From: Notospermus geniculatus
Taxonomy: Eukaryota; Nemertea; Pilidiophora; Heteronemertea; Lineidae
Length of the DNA stretch: 64,000 nt
Assembly (NCBI GenBank): GCA_002633025.1
Contig: NMRB01001275.1
Location: 42,021-106,020, forward strand
Reading direction: 5' to 3'
A program made the translations under genes and the position numbers. The notes beneath the pieces are model-generated. The model had not been told where the DNA came from, did no database searches, and saw only the letters and a program-made list of their open reading frames with translations. Shown piece after piece: positions 23,180 through 33,844 of this stretch (its first letter is position 1; every line of letters starts with the position of its first letter).

Positions 23180-23412
23180 CTTAATTCATACTTCGACGCA
23201 CGACCATCGGCGGCGACCGACGCCCGACCTTGCGTTCGACGCCGACCCCGTCGTGCGATTTCGTCGGCGTCCTATCGCGAGGCTGTTAATTGAGTCATTT
23301 CATAACGGGTCGCCGTCGCTAAAGTGCGCTGGACTATGAATCAATATCGCAAAGTCGGCGTCCGACGCGCTGGACGCTGATGGTATTGCGTCGAAGTATG
23401 AACTAGGCTTAA
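23180..23412. repeat. MITE with TTCATACTTCGACGC inverted ends
   Basis: The left end CTTAATTCATACTTCGACGC and right end GCGTCGAAGTATGAACTAGG then CTTAAG are inverted copies. The inside is rich in CG and CGAC words (GGCGGCGACCGACGC and similar), in contrast to the AT-rich surroundings. Confidence 0.75.
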
Positions 23413-23848
23413 GACTTGCACGGCGCCACATCAAACCAAAAACAAAAGCAGATTATTTTCCGGAGTTAAAGATCCAGGGTGATGCTCTGGAACTACGAAG
23501 TTACGCAATGCTTCAAACATCACGTCAAAATCGGCACGTGTAATCCCAGAAAGAGTGAAGAACAAGCGAGGTTTATCCTCGAGATATGCTATAAAAAGCA
23601 TCAATTCCTTCAGGATGCTGCTGGTAATATCTGCCCAACAAGGCCTTTAATGTCCCCGAGTTTGTCTTCCCCCAATGACCATTGCTGCCAATGATAGATG
23701 TAAACGGCTGCGTCGGTTACTGTTAATTCATAGCCTAAACACCAGCAAATCTAGATTGTCGTCATCCGTGATAGTGTGTCTGTCCTAAAATAGTCACAGA
23801 GTCTGATATAGTATTAGGCACATTCACTGCACATCTGCACATTCACTG

Positions 23849-24100
23849 CTAACGAAGAAGTGCAGCAGGGATTCTGCATCCATTACCATCTTCCACTATG
23901 ATAGTGAACAAGGGCATCTTAGAACTATTCACACGGTAAGTAGCATCTATGAGCAACAGTTCAGGGAAATTCTCCAGAACTCTTTTCATGAATGGCAACT
24001 GTAAGAATAAACACAATATTTTGCAATCTTCGTCAACTGAAAGCTGCACCAAGGCGCCCGGTTCTTTCACGAGAATTTCATCAAGGGTGGCCATCAACAT
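23849..24100 (-). pseudogene. ZSWIM/MULE-transposase-like gene fragment
   Basis: Eighty-three residues on the minus strand include FPELLLIDATYRVNS, then KMPLFTIIVEDGNGCRIPA. This matches the start of the transposase-like (MULE-type, DDE) domain in ZSWIM1/3-type proteins, where a line such as 'fPe.l.iDaTy..n...mPLf...v.DgnG' is diagnostic; the D of IDATY is a catalytic-position Asp in the transposase family. An in-frame stop lies just upstream and the frame ends after the first motif, so the rest of the domain, including the later acidic residues and the SWIM zinc finger, is missing. Either a decayed copy or one isolated exon. Confidence 0.6.
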
Positions 24101-24374
24101 TTGAAAATCGCTGTTTTCACCGACATTTTCTTTTTTTCACTTTACCTTCAAGTTGTCAATATCACGAGAGGTCAACATCGTACGTGTGAAAAGTTACACG
24201 TGCTGGCATGACACTTCCAAAGGAACTGTACATGTCATGATCACCAGCGCCGCCTCGTGTTTCAATTAAAACCGACTTCCACAATTGCAACTCCAGAGTT
24301 GCAGTCCAACATTCTAGAGATGCAATACTTCCAGAGATGACCCGGTACAAATGTTCAACTTAAAGGACCTAAGA

Positions 24375-24600
24375 TACCAATTAAAGACCCTGTCGTGTAT
24401 GCTGGTGTCACTTTCAACAATAGACTGAATTCGAAGGATGTAGTTAATGAGATGCTGAGAAAAGCTCGGCAGAATGTTTTTTCACTCGCCTCAGTCGGAC
24501 TCCACTGTGGTATCAGTGGTCTAAATCCAATTGTTAGTTGTAAAATATGGTTGCGTATGATACTCCCGTGCGCCCTTTGTATACAAATCTTCGCGTTGCA
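24375..24600 (+). pseudogene. LINE reverse-transcriptase thumb fragment
   Basis: The plus strand encodes VVYAGVTFNNRLN, then LRKARQNVFSLASVGLH, then GLNPIVSCKI and ILPCALC. This is the typical block after the reverse-transcriptase active site in many non-LTR elements ('yLGv.f...l', 'r.a....f.l...g', 'p.....l....vlP...Yg'). The frame is open on both sides only by chance; catalytic FADD is absent. A short insert-like remnant. Confidence 0.6.
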
Positions 24601-25319
24601 CCAAGGGATTGTTCTTCCTGGTTGTATGGTCTTGCAATTTACCGTTTACGTTTACGTTCCTAGTAGATTCCAATGTTAACTGTGTTTACGTTATTTCCAT
24701 GTCACGAAGGATAAACCATCTTTGTCGTAAAGTTTACGTTTACCGTTTGGAATCTTAAATTCCCTAATAAAATGTGACATTGACTTCATTAATTAGAAAA
24801 ACCAAGTACATTCACAAAATGTCCAAAATCCGCATGAAATCAGTGAAATTATTATCCAATCTTTGCTGTACTGAGAGGGTATGGATGTTATTTATTATTG
24901 ATGGGCAAATCATTCTAGAGATCTTTGATTTTGTTCAAATATTTACATCAAATGTGTCAAATGATTTTCTTGACATCTTGTTCCATTTTAAAGTGAGGTA
25001 AAAACAAATCCAATCTAGGCCTAAATGCATGATCGCAGTGGTTTACAAACTACCAGTGCTTATCACTTACATTGTGCGAATTGATATCTAGGCCACATCA
25101 TGTAATCACTTGGTTCTCTTACACATCGAGGTGGCAAACGAATCTAAGGCACGCCTTTCGCATAACCTGACAAAAGGGTCATGAAATCTAATTATTTCCT
25201 TTCCCTAACCTTATGCCATACCAACAAGCCAATGGACTGTTACAAAATCACTTAGGCCCTTTACCCACTTACAAGTAGCTGGCAGATATAACATCATCAA
25301 TGATATAGTAAATGTCGTA

Positions 25320-25736
25320 TACAGTAAAATCACCTTTTATTGGTGGTGCTCAGAATTTCTGTAGGTTCTGGTTCTGAAGGTATTTGAGGGCCAGAATGGG
25401 GGTAGGTTATAGCCGATTATGTGTCAGCAAATGTACTTGTGGAACTGCTGAACTGTGAAGAAAGTTCGTGGAGTGTGGTTGGTACTGAAATGTGATCACA
25501 GTGCACACATTGTGACAAACAAGAATACTAAGCATAATAAGAGCACCAAAGAAAAATGCCGATCTTGAAATCAACACTTCTCATAGGCATTTTGTGTCTG
25601 CTTCACTGATCACACAATTTAATCCAATTTAATTCAAGTTAACCACATAATCCCCCCATTCTGGCCCTCAAATACCTTCACAACCAGGGCCTACAGGAAT
25701 TCTAACCACCACCAATAAAAGGTGATTTTACTGTAT
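25320..25736. mobile_element. MITE with TACAGTAAAATCACC ends and TA border
   Basis: Arms 25320-25403 and 25654-25736 are inverted copies: ACAGTAAAATCACCTTTTAT, then GGTGGT, then GAGGGCCAGAATGGGG. TA flanks both ends. A diverged single end occurs at about 39716-39787. Confidence 0.85.
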
Positions 25737-26593
25737 ATTTTTTGATGTTGTTTTTATTAACATTTAAAAACTCAACTTAAGAATTCATAACAGCAAACTT
25801 TACATCAAAACAGCACTTTGACAACAAGTACAAGTACTGTCAGTACGAAAAGTTTTATATTCATTTGTGTTACAGACCCCAAAGAAACTTTTACACAGGT
25901 TTACTGTACTTGGTGCGCACTACAGCCCAATTTAAAATTAATTCAACTGACTAGTAAAGTTTATATGAACAACAAATGCAACCAGTGTGACAAGACATGT
26001 AGCCGAGCTTGTTTTAGTTGGATGGTAAAAAAGCCACACACAAACATGTCACAAAGGAGGTACTGCCGTATACTAGGGCCTAACCTGCTTGTGACTAAAG
26101 CAATTCAGCCAGAACAACTTCAACTCTAGCTCAAATGCTCAGTGGGAACTAAACTTTAATGCTATGGGGAACCCGCCCTGCGGTTTATTCCGACAGGTCA
26201 GCGCTGTGAGCGGTTGTACCGAAAAGACGTCATTAATGTCATTTTAGGTGTCATTGACGTCATGTTAGGTGCTGACGTTGCGTCATGAAAAAACTGCCTG
26301 TACATTTTTCTACAGGAAAAATGACACGAAAGACGTTGCTTTTATCGCCATTGTATCCCTTCATTTTAAGAAAAAAAAGAATGGGATAAAAAGAAAATTT
26401 CATCTGCTACACGATGAATCAGTTTTACTGTCAGACGACCAGCAGAAATGGTTTATTTTCACGGCAGAAATAAATTGAAATAACGTTAGAAAAAAGAGAC
26501 TTCGGCACAAGCGCTTGCAGCGCCACGTCGTGACGTTAATGTGCGGGTTCCTCATTGCTGACCAGATACCCCAGCCATACAGTCGGGCGTCAT

Positions 26594-26933
26594 ATACAGT
26601 AAGCTCGAGTTTAAACCACCGGTTCATTATGTTCATTATGTTCATAAGCACACCCACAATCGAAATGGGAGTGAATAAAACATAACAAGTGTTATGCTGA
26701 ATGGCTCGAATCGGCGGCTCAAAGGCCTAGGCTGGCCTGGCTTGAAACGCAACTGATTCATTGAAGCCTAAAATCCATTTCCACCCTGTATGAGACCACA
26801 AACAGAATTGAATCAGACAAGGGTCAGCCATTCAGCAAAACACTTGTTATGTTTTATTCACTCCCATTTCGATTGTGGGTGTGCTTTTGAGCAACATAAT
26901 GAACCGGTGGTTTAAACTCGAGCTTACTGTATA
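26594..26933. mobile_element. Palindromic MITE with TACAGTAAGCTCGAG ends
   Basis: Arms 26594-26702 and 26822-26933 are almost perfect complements: ACAGTAAGCTCGAGTTTAAA, then CCACCGGTTCATTATG, then GCACACCCACAATCGAAATG. The left arm has a small expansion of an 11-bp TTCATTATG unit. It abuts the element starting at 26931. Confidence 0.9.
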
Positions 26934-27947
26934 TTCGACACTTTGACGTCGTACTGTTTGTGCGCAGTACCGGTGGCAAATTGGATGGCTCAATACGTTA
27001 AAAAAAGAACGGCTCATGCGCCAAACGTATATACCTTCCGAAAGAAGAAGATACATGACTTCTGTAATTGAAAAATTTGGGGAAAAATACCGAAGTCTGT
27101 AACCTGGGGGAATCAATTTGTACGCATTGTTGCTGATTTTTGATTTTTTGCGGATGGTTCAGTGAAACAGTTCCCAAATATGATTAAAGAATACAATCGT
27201 TTCAAAAATTCATGGGTGGGTAGGAGATATCTAAGGCTTTCACACAGACCGATTTTATTCATTTTCGTTAAGCAGTTTAGAAATAAACGACGAACGTGTC
27301 TATTCAGAAAGTGAATTTGACGTCACACGGAACGGCGCCGTCAGGGAATAAATCGGTTCACCGTTTCAAAGGTACTGTGGCGTCATTCTCAATACTCTCA
27401 TGCCTAATACAATGTACTCGTATTGTTATAGCGTCACTTAGCAAGTCCCCTTTTGGTTAAAGTACCGATATTGTCCAAAACAAAGCAACATCGCAAATTC
27501 AACGTTTTTTCTCTAAGTGCTGAAATTATACGTCAAATTCCGTGGTGCGGCGTAACGTTCTTTATTTCTTCCGCTACCTTCAGTGAACGTTTTTCCAATG
27601 GTTCAGACTGTTCGAATCTATCAATAATAGATATGTTATGCTTCTAGCGATTCTTAACAAAATGAAAATATTCATTACATGATATCTTTGGGTATGTGCC
27701 TACTGGAGCCTCTTTAAAATCGGTTACAGATGATTTTCCATTTCCTTCCGACGTTTGCAAATGACGTCACAACATTGCGAAAACGCAATAATGGACGTAG
27801 TTTACACGACAGACGTCATCGTCAGTACTACGGCGTCATAATTTCCAGATATTGGATTTATTGGATGTATAACAACACCGCAACATGCGATACACTAGAT
27901 GGTTTGTTTTACGCGTTAAACGCAAAACGTCAAAGTGTCGAATATAT
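26931..27947. mobile_element. 1-kb element with ATATTCGACACTTTGACG inverted ends
   Basis: The left end ATATTCGACACTTTGACG (26932) and right end ACGTCAAAGTGTCGAATAT (27927-27945) are inverted. The interior is rich in TGACGTCA-like words and has no recognised protein. The left end coincides with the right TA border of the 26594-26933 hairpin. Confidence 0.65.
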
Positions 27948-27995
27948 ATGAAACATGACTGCTAAGTCTGTTTTTGTACCGTGAAGTGTGCCATC

Positions 27996-28445
27996 TATAG
28001 ATGAGTTTCGCTAGCGGCCATCTTGCCAAAATTAGGTCATCGTCATGGGGATCTCGCGCATGCGGCCCCCAATGTGGGATAGAGTACCCGGATGTGACTT
28101 GTCTGTCAACGTTAAAACCAATGAAAATTTCGCGGAGTTTTCAGCTGCGCAGTATTTTTGCATTTATACAGTGATTAATCAATTTTAATTTTTGGCCCTA
28201 ACACGTTTGCTCTAATCATGAGTAACTATATCGATCCATTAATCATGAAGATCAAGTCAGATATCGTGAAAAACTTGATGTTTTATCAGTGACGATCCAT
28301 GAAAAACAACACGCTTCCTGTTGACATCCTATTTGCGCATGCGTGGGCCCTTTTGGCACGGGGCACCAGTCTAGGCTCAAGACTAGGCATCCCCATGGCG
28401 ATGACCTGGTTATTGGCAAGATGGCGCTAGCGAAACTGATCTATA
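27996..28445. mobile_element. 450-bp MITE with TATAGATGAGTTTCGCTAGC ends
   Basis: 60-bp terminal inverted repeats: TATAGAT.AGTTTCGCTAGC, then GGCAAGATGG on the complementary side, then GTCATCG.CATGGGGAT. TA flanks suggest a TA target. No coding sequence. Confidence 0.8.
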
Positions 28446-28618
28446 CCACACTCTGCACAGAACGTCAGTAGTGATACATTTTAACCAAAAAGACAGCTTG
28501 TACTGATTAAAACTATGAAGAACAAGTCCATTGAAATTTTGCCCTCATCCCCCAAATCCTCACCTGATTGCCATTATCCCTTCCCTTAATGCACCGGTCA
28601 ATCGGCATCTTGAACTAC

Positions 28619-28996
28619 CCCCCCCCCCCCCAAGCATCGACGGCTATTCGACGCCGACTCGGCGCCGAATCTTCAACCAATATTATCCGCCTATTTGTGA
28701 ATGAGTTGTGAATTTTTGGTGAGAAAAAATACTGTCCATTGACTCCAAGGGTGAAAGAAAAAACAACTGCTGAAAACGAATAGGCGTCGAATCTTCCGAT
28801 GCTGATGAACCAATTATCCCCTTTATCTCCATGGGGTCGAATAAGGTATCTGCTAACTCTTTCATGTTTGCGCATATGGACTTTAAGTGAAAATAACCCC
28901 TTCATCTCCAAGGGGCCGAATAGGGTATCTACTAAGTTTTTCCCGTACACGGGGATTTAAGCGAAATTAACCCACTTCATCTTGAAGGGGCCCAAT
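28619..28996. repeat. Poly-C run and about 85-bp tandem repeat
   Basis: A C13 run at 28619-28631 is followed by diverged units (28806-28996). Each unit contains AACCCCTTCATCTCCA, then AGGGGCCGAATAGGGTATC. Two full units and part of a third are visible. Confidence 0.6.
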
Positions 28997-29245
28997 AAGC
29001 TATTACTCATTATTCGCATTCGCATTCAAAAACAGCTGTTTTAGAGTGAAGTTAGTGCTTTGAATAGCCATACGTTACGAAGTTTTAATCAACTATCCCT
29101 TCATCAACCCACGGTTCACCCCACGTGACTCATTCAGGCGGCAGACTTGTACGAATATTTCAACCTCTTTCATATATAAGCGGGTACTTAAAAACAACAC
29201 TGTACGGATCAAAACTATTTCAAATCTGCGGGTATATTATGCTAG

Positions 29246-30313
29246 TTAGTTGCGACACGATACAAAAATACTGCGAAACACTTTGTATGTCTCGCGTCGG
29301 AACTGAGTCCCACCGATACAGTAGAGAAGAAAGTTGATGGTGTTGTTTGTGTAACTTAAAAGGCTTGCTACTGCATATAGGATTCGTATTGTATATCTGT
29401 ATTTTTCGTAGCTGGCGTTGTCCAAGAGACCTGTAATAATGATGACGATTGTGACAGGCAGAGTGAGCAAAATAAACGCCACACTTACCATGGTCAACAT
29501 GTAGGTCATCCTCGTTAACTCAGATGATTTGCCATCCGAGACAGACTGAATAGTCTGCATCGTTCGGCGCTTCAAATGGCCTCGGACAATTGTCGTTAAA
29601 ACGGCACAATTGCAAGAAATGATAACAAGAAATGGGAGAAATGACTGGATGAAAAGATCGGCCCAATTCCAGACAGTATAGATGAAAAAATCATGGACCG
29701 GATTATTTTCGTCGATGTTACATACACCATCCTCCCTTATTTGATAAAAGTACATCAAATGCGAGTTCAACGCAGAGAGAATAATAAACAGACATATTAC
29801 AGCAAGAGCAGTGGATCTCTTTGTACAAATGGTTGATGCTTTTAAAGGATAACAAACTGATATCAATCTTTCAATTGTCAAAAATGCCACGTTCCAGCTG
29901 GCGAACTGCATGGATAGGTACGTTGAGAAGGCATGTATCCCACACACCCATGACGCTAACTTTAACAAATCTACTCCAAACCTGTGCATAGTCCAAAATC
30001 TTAGAAGTCCGGTCCATAACACAGAGCTGTCTGCTACTGCAAGTGTAATGAGTATCACCCTAGTTGATGCTTTCCCGAACTTCCCCTTCAGGAGGATGAA
30101 GATAGTCAGTGTGTTAAAGATAGTCCCTAATGCGATCAAAAATGGTGGCGCCCATTTCCACAGCTGCGCCGCAACACGATACTGCCAGGGTTCGCTCGGG
30201 CCTTCCTTGTCAGAAACTGATGAAGCCGAAATTAGAGAATCCCCAAAGGAATTTTTGTCGAACAATCCCAAAGATTTTGTTGTTGTCATTGGTACCCCGA
30301 AAGCAGTATTCAT
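29246..30313 (-). CDS. Rhodopsin-class neuropeptide-type GPCR, paralogue of the first
   Basis: A 355-residue seven-helix receptor starting at an ATG at 30313 and ending at a TAA at 29246, with no intron. Helices run at about 54-75, 86-108, 120-144, 167-189, 213-240, 268-293 and 307-331. Visible motifs: GKASTR after helix 1, Cys 124 and Cys 198 for the conserved disulfide, TIERLISVCYPLKA with ERL in place of DRY, SFLPFLVIISCNC in helix 5, LTLP in helix 6, and NNTINFLLYCIGGTQFR ending helix 7. The shared blocks with the receptor at 2471-3574 run over the whole length, so the two arose by duplication. By family this would be a G-protein-linked peptide receptor in neurons or endocrine cells. The ligand is unknown. 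Confidence 0.92.
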   Translation of the reverse strand: MNTAFGVPMTTTKSLGLFDKNSFGDSLISASSVSDKEGPSEPWQYRVAAQLWKWAPPFLIALGTIFNTLTIFILLKGKFGKASTRVILITLAVADSSVLWTGLLRFWTMHRFGVDLLKLASWVCGIHAFSTYLSMQFASWNVAFLTIERLISVCYPLKASTICTKRSTALAVICLFIILSALNSHLMYFYQIREDGVCNIDENNPVHDFFIYTVWNWADLFIQSFLPFLVIISCNCAVLTTIVRGHLKRRTMQTIQSVSDGKSSELTRMTYMLTMVSVAFILLTLPVTIVIIITGLLDNASYEKYRYTIRILYAVASLLSYTNNTINFLLYCIGGTQFRRETYKVFRSIFVSCRN

Positions 30314-30435
30314 CGTTATTTATTGGTAGTCTTTCTGTTCCAAGTCGGCTTCAGGACCTGTACACATGGTACACAAGCAAATAAGTGAGAGGTTGCATTT
30401 GACACAGACGGTCGTAAATTATAAGTACACACAAC

Positions 30436-30700
30436 GAAACGATAGCCTAGCGGTTATCACGTCCGCTGAGCAAGCTGCAGTTCCCGGGTTCGAATCCAGC
30501 CCATATGGGATTTCACTCCCGGCTCTTCAGTCCGCCGCATGGGACAGTAAGCAGTGGTGGATTGTACCTTGTGTCTTTGCAAGGGCAAGTACAAGACCGC
30601 ATCCAAGTGAGTAACATGAGTAGCTTGTGATGGCCTCCTCCGTACTTACCAGGGCCAATAATGCTACAGCGTCGGCCCTGACCGAATAATGAAATGAAAA
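30436..30700 (+). repeat. tRNA-derived SINE, nearly full length
   Basis: An A box (TAGCCTAGCGGT, 30443-30454) and a B box (GGTTCGAATCC, 30487-30497) lie 44 bases apart, the tRNA spacing, with a tRNA-like head starting near 30436. A tRNA-unrelated body follows, then a 3' tail with CAGGGCCAATAATGC and a complementary GGCCCTG, giving a 7-bp stem. The tail recurs at 2230-2300 and 51185-51260. It sits upstream of the receptor ending at 30313. Confidence 0.82.
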
Positions 30701-30948
30701 TACCACGAAACGATTCAACAGGAATGCGCGGAGTTGAACCGCCCCGTACACCAAGTTGTATTCACCACTCAGTTCACCGAGTAGGACGGGGAAATCCGCG
30801 TTAACTGATGATGTAATACGCGAAAGGGGAATCACCTCGTGGTCTGAGTGGGAGTCGGGCAATCTCGTCCCTAGAGGCCAACTGCTCGTGGATTCGGGGT
30901 CGGTCGCACTTAACCTCTAGAATCGATCAGTCGCCCCCAATAACAGTT

Positions 30949-31099
30949 GGGAGGTTGAGATCAGCGACTTATCACGGATCCTTATACGTATAGCCTACGG
31001 ATAGAATTCTGTACGAAGAGGACAAATTTTGTGTAGGCCTACATTTCGGTCAGTATACGCATGAGGATCCCTGATAAGTCACTGATCTCAACCTCCCTA
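30949..31099. repeat. Palindromic MITE, GGGAGGTTGAGATCAGCG ends (copy 3)
   Basis: A 151-bp hairpin with the same order as 14525-14672: GAGATCAGCGACTTATCA, then GGATCCTTATACGTAT. TAGGCCTA or similar was gained inside the centre. Confidence 0.88.
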
Positions 31100-31371
31100 A
31101 CATCAAGTTTGTGTGCTGGAGAACTTGCTCAACCTTCACCAGTACTGGGAGTTTTTGTGGGACCTATGTAAAGGACGACTGCAGCGCCACCTTACGTCTT
31201 TTTCGACTAGCGATCATTACAACGACTAGAGAATATGACTACAACAAAGTTTTTATTTTGTAACGTCTTATTTTAGGTTAGCGTATAACCGCCCATACCT
31301 CTCAGACTGTAAAGGTTTAATTTTGATCGCCACTGTTCTAACTCAGCATATGTGATTCAGAGCCGCAGATT

Positions 31372-31883
31372 CAGGGGCGGATACAGAGGGGGTGTTCTGG
31401 GGGTTGGAACCCCCCATCGGCGACCAAAGATAACATTTTTTTTCTCTAAACATCAAACATGTCGCTTGTGGCGTAGCGCCTGCCCGTGTCTTTGATCTAA
31501 TCATGGTGATACAGTCAATGCATCGATGATTCGACGAAATTCTCTTCCCCTGCTTGGATGAACTGTTGCCTTCACTATACTGGTGAGCCTACTGCACTGT
31601 GCATGCTTGCACTATTTCGAAATGTTTAAGAGACGTGGCATCGGTCTGGCTGGTAAGACCAGGAAGATCAGACTGTTCAAAAAATGTTTGTATAAGACTT
31701 TCTCAACCTCAGATGCCAGGAAATCGTGTATCAGAGCTTCTAATTTTCAAAGTTTTCCTGGGGGAGGTCTCCCAGACCCCCCGCCAATTCGGCGCCGATG
31801 AGGCACGCGGTGAAGGCACAAGAGAGTCCTGGTGCGTCTACCTTCAGAACCCACCCCTTGAGAAAATCCTGGATCCGCCCCTG
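31372..31883. mobile_element. hAT-like non-autonomous element (CAGGGGCGGAT ends)
   Basis: The left end CAGGGGCGGATAC and right end GGATCCGCCCCTG are inverted. Termini of the form CAGGGGCGGATCCAG are common in hAT-type MITEs of many animals. I see no 8-bp target duplication, so the borders may have decayed. GGGG/CCCC-rich subterminal blocks are present. No transposase. Confidence 0.55.
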
Positions 31884-31942
31884 ATCATTGAACTATAAAT
31901 TAGTGTCTAGGATGTGAAACCGGTAGGGCCTATGTTCGGAAT

Positions 31943-32158
31943 GTTAGGTGAATGAAGTAGAGGTCTCATAAACTAGTGGAGGTCCGTAAAATGCTTGCTT
32001 GATATGTACTTCAAAGAATCAGGGCCTAGTTTTCAGCACACATTGGTAACACTACAGGCAGAGCCCGAATGTTTTCAGCTGCGGCATAGTGCATTTTACA
32101 ATGCACCAACGTCGGTGTAGGTCATCAATTTCTGAATTGAATACAGTGTGGCTTTAAC
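31943..32158 (-). repeat. Diverged copy of the 20523 MITE
   Basis: Shares GAGGTCTCATA, GGGCCTAGTTTTCAGCACAC and the terminus GAATACAGTGTGGCTTTAAC, in the order expected of an inverted copy of 20523-20811. Only one terminus is clear. Confidence 0.55.
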
Positions 32159-32159
32159 A

Positions 32160-33700
32160 AGACAGCAACTAATGTTCATGCTCGAAATCCTCCGTGGACA
32201 TCGATCCAACAAACAGCCACGTGCACGTCACGTTACCTCACTTTCGAGTCATCAACCAACAAAGGAAAGAATGTCCCCAGGAAAAACTGTCGCAGGAACA
32301 AAAGATCCTATTGTAACATTCTAATCTCCGGTGATTGGTTTCTATAGCCATGCACCTTAACCCGTCATTGAACAATAGAAGCGGACACTTTTTACAGGGG
32401 GACATTCTTTACTGTTACACCGGTATCTCACTTTCGAGTCGTGTACCAACAAGTTCATGTCTGATTTCTGGCATCCGGAGTCGGAAAATTATGTGATACT
32501 CACCAGTTATCCCATCGTACACCGAAAAGCCCCGTATCGACGGTGTCCTCGGCGGATGTGGTCCTGCTGTCACTTATCTGTACGAGTAACTCGGCGGATG
32601 TGGCCCGGCCTGTCACTTGTCTGTACGAGTAAGGGGACTCAGCGTCTCTACGCAGAACGTCTACAGAATATGGATGAAGTCCTTCCACTACGTAAGGTGG
32701 CAAAAATCAATGTATCACTTCAATAAATTGAGACACGTGGGGGCAGGGGTGCCCTGATTTATACGGTCCCTCAAAAGAAAATCAACAATTTATTTTTATC
32801 TACTGCAACAGTGCCACCACCCAAAGGTAGCGATGTAACTCGCAGAACTTTACAGTACGCAGCGTAAAAAGTGCAATGCCACAGTTTACCTCCGCGTCGT
32901 GTAAATAATTGCCGATGACACTGGAACAACGGATGGCGTCGATCATGTCGATGGTTTATCTATTTTTTCGTGCTGCAATCGGGCCTCGCATGATGATGTG
33001 AATCGGTCCTACTTTTCCTAGATCGCTATCAAGTCTGGGCTGCAACTATACACTTTTAGGGCTGTTGTTCGTAAGTTCTACAGAGATAATCGTAGCGTAA
33101 TATCAGCCATTCGAAAAACACCTCTGGCGAAAATCAGACTACTACTGATCGATCAGGTTGGCCGGTTAATTTTGTGTATTTTTTCATCATTAAATGACTT
33201 GACGAGCAGAAGGATTTTTTTTGGCGCGTATATAATTATGATATCGTATGAATCAATGCATAGTAATAACATACACAACGGCCGTATGTACAGGGTGTGA
33301 TATCTATAAGCGATAGTGTGTGCGAATGTTCCTCTCATTGCACCGTATCACCCTACTGACACCCATGATTGAACAGTCGTTCCAAATGCAGAGAAGGCAA
33401 GACTCAAAACGGGGCACAGTGGTCCTTAACCGGTAGAAAGTGCAAAAAGTTTTTAGTGAAATAAAACCTACGTCAGAATATTCCTAAGACAACTTAGTTT
33501 CATTTGCTGAAGGAACGAAAAAAATCTGTTGGGAAAATGCTGAGAAAATCCACTTGTTTGAATGGCGGCCATTTTGGATGCTAGAAATGTGAGAAAAGGG
33601 GCTGCAGTTGTCAATATTCATTCTGAATTGGCGGATTTCCTCAGGAAATGATAGCAATGGCAACCCTGCATCAATATACAATGCAAAGCAGCGAATTTGG
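32160..33700. other. Gene-free stretch with small repeats
   Basis: A direct pair CTCACTTTCGAGTC lies at 32237 and 32425. A 43-44 bp tandem duplication (CTCGGCGGATGTGG..TGTCACTT.TCTGTACGAG) lies at 32547-32632. No protein or RNA gene recognised. Confidence 0.5.
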
Positions 33701-33704
33701 TGTT

Positions 33705-33740
33705 ATACAGGGTGTCTCATGCAAAAAACAGGGTAGACAG
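33705..33740 (+). repeat. Isolated mariner-type end (TACAGGGTGTCTCA)
   Basis: TACAGGGTGTCTCATGCAAA resembles the TA-CAGGGTGTCYCA terminus of IS630/Tc1/mariner elements. Similar single ends point the other way at about 38090-38112 (TGGGACACCCTGTA) and 45597-45612 (GAGACACCCTGCA). No transposase between them. Confidence 0.45.
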
Positions 33741-33844
33741 TGTTATTTTGAAACATCTGTGGAGGAATACTGGCAGATATTATACTTGTTAAGGCGGCAG
33801 CAGCCCAAACCCATTTACTTTTTGGCAATACATCTCAAACACAG

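Noticed and set aside
24633-24770. Possible hairpin of GTTTACGTTTACG words
   Set aside because: The two halves run in the same direction rather than inverted; only the right half resembles an arm of the 55147 hairpin.
30436-30510. A functional tRNA gene
   Set aside because: A and B boxes are present, but an acceptor stem cannot be closed and the tRNA-like part runs into a SINE body and tail.
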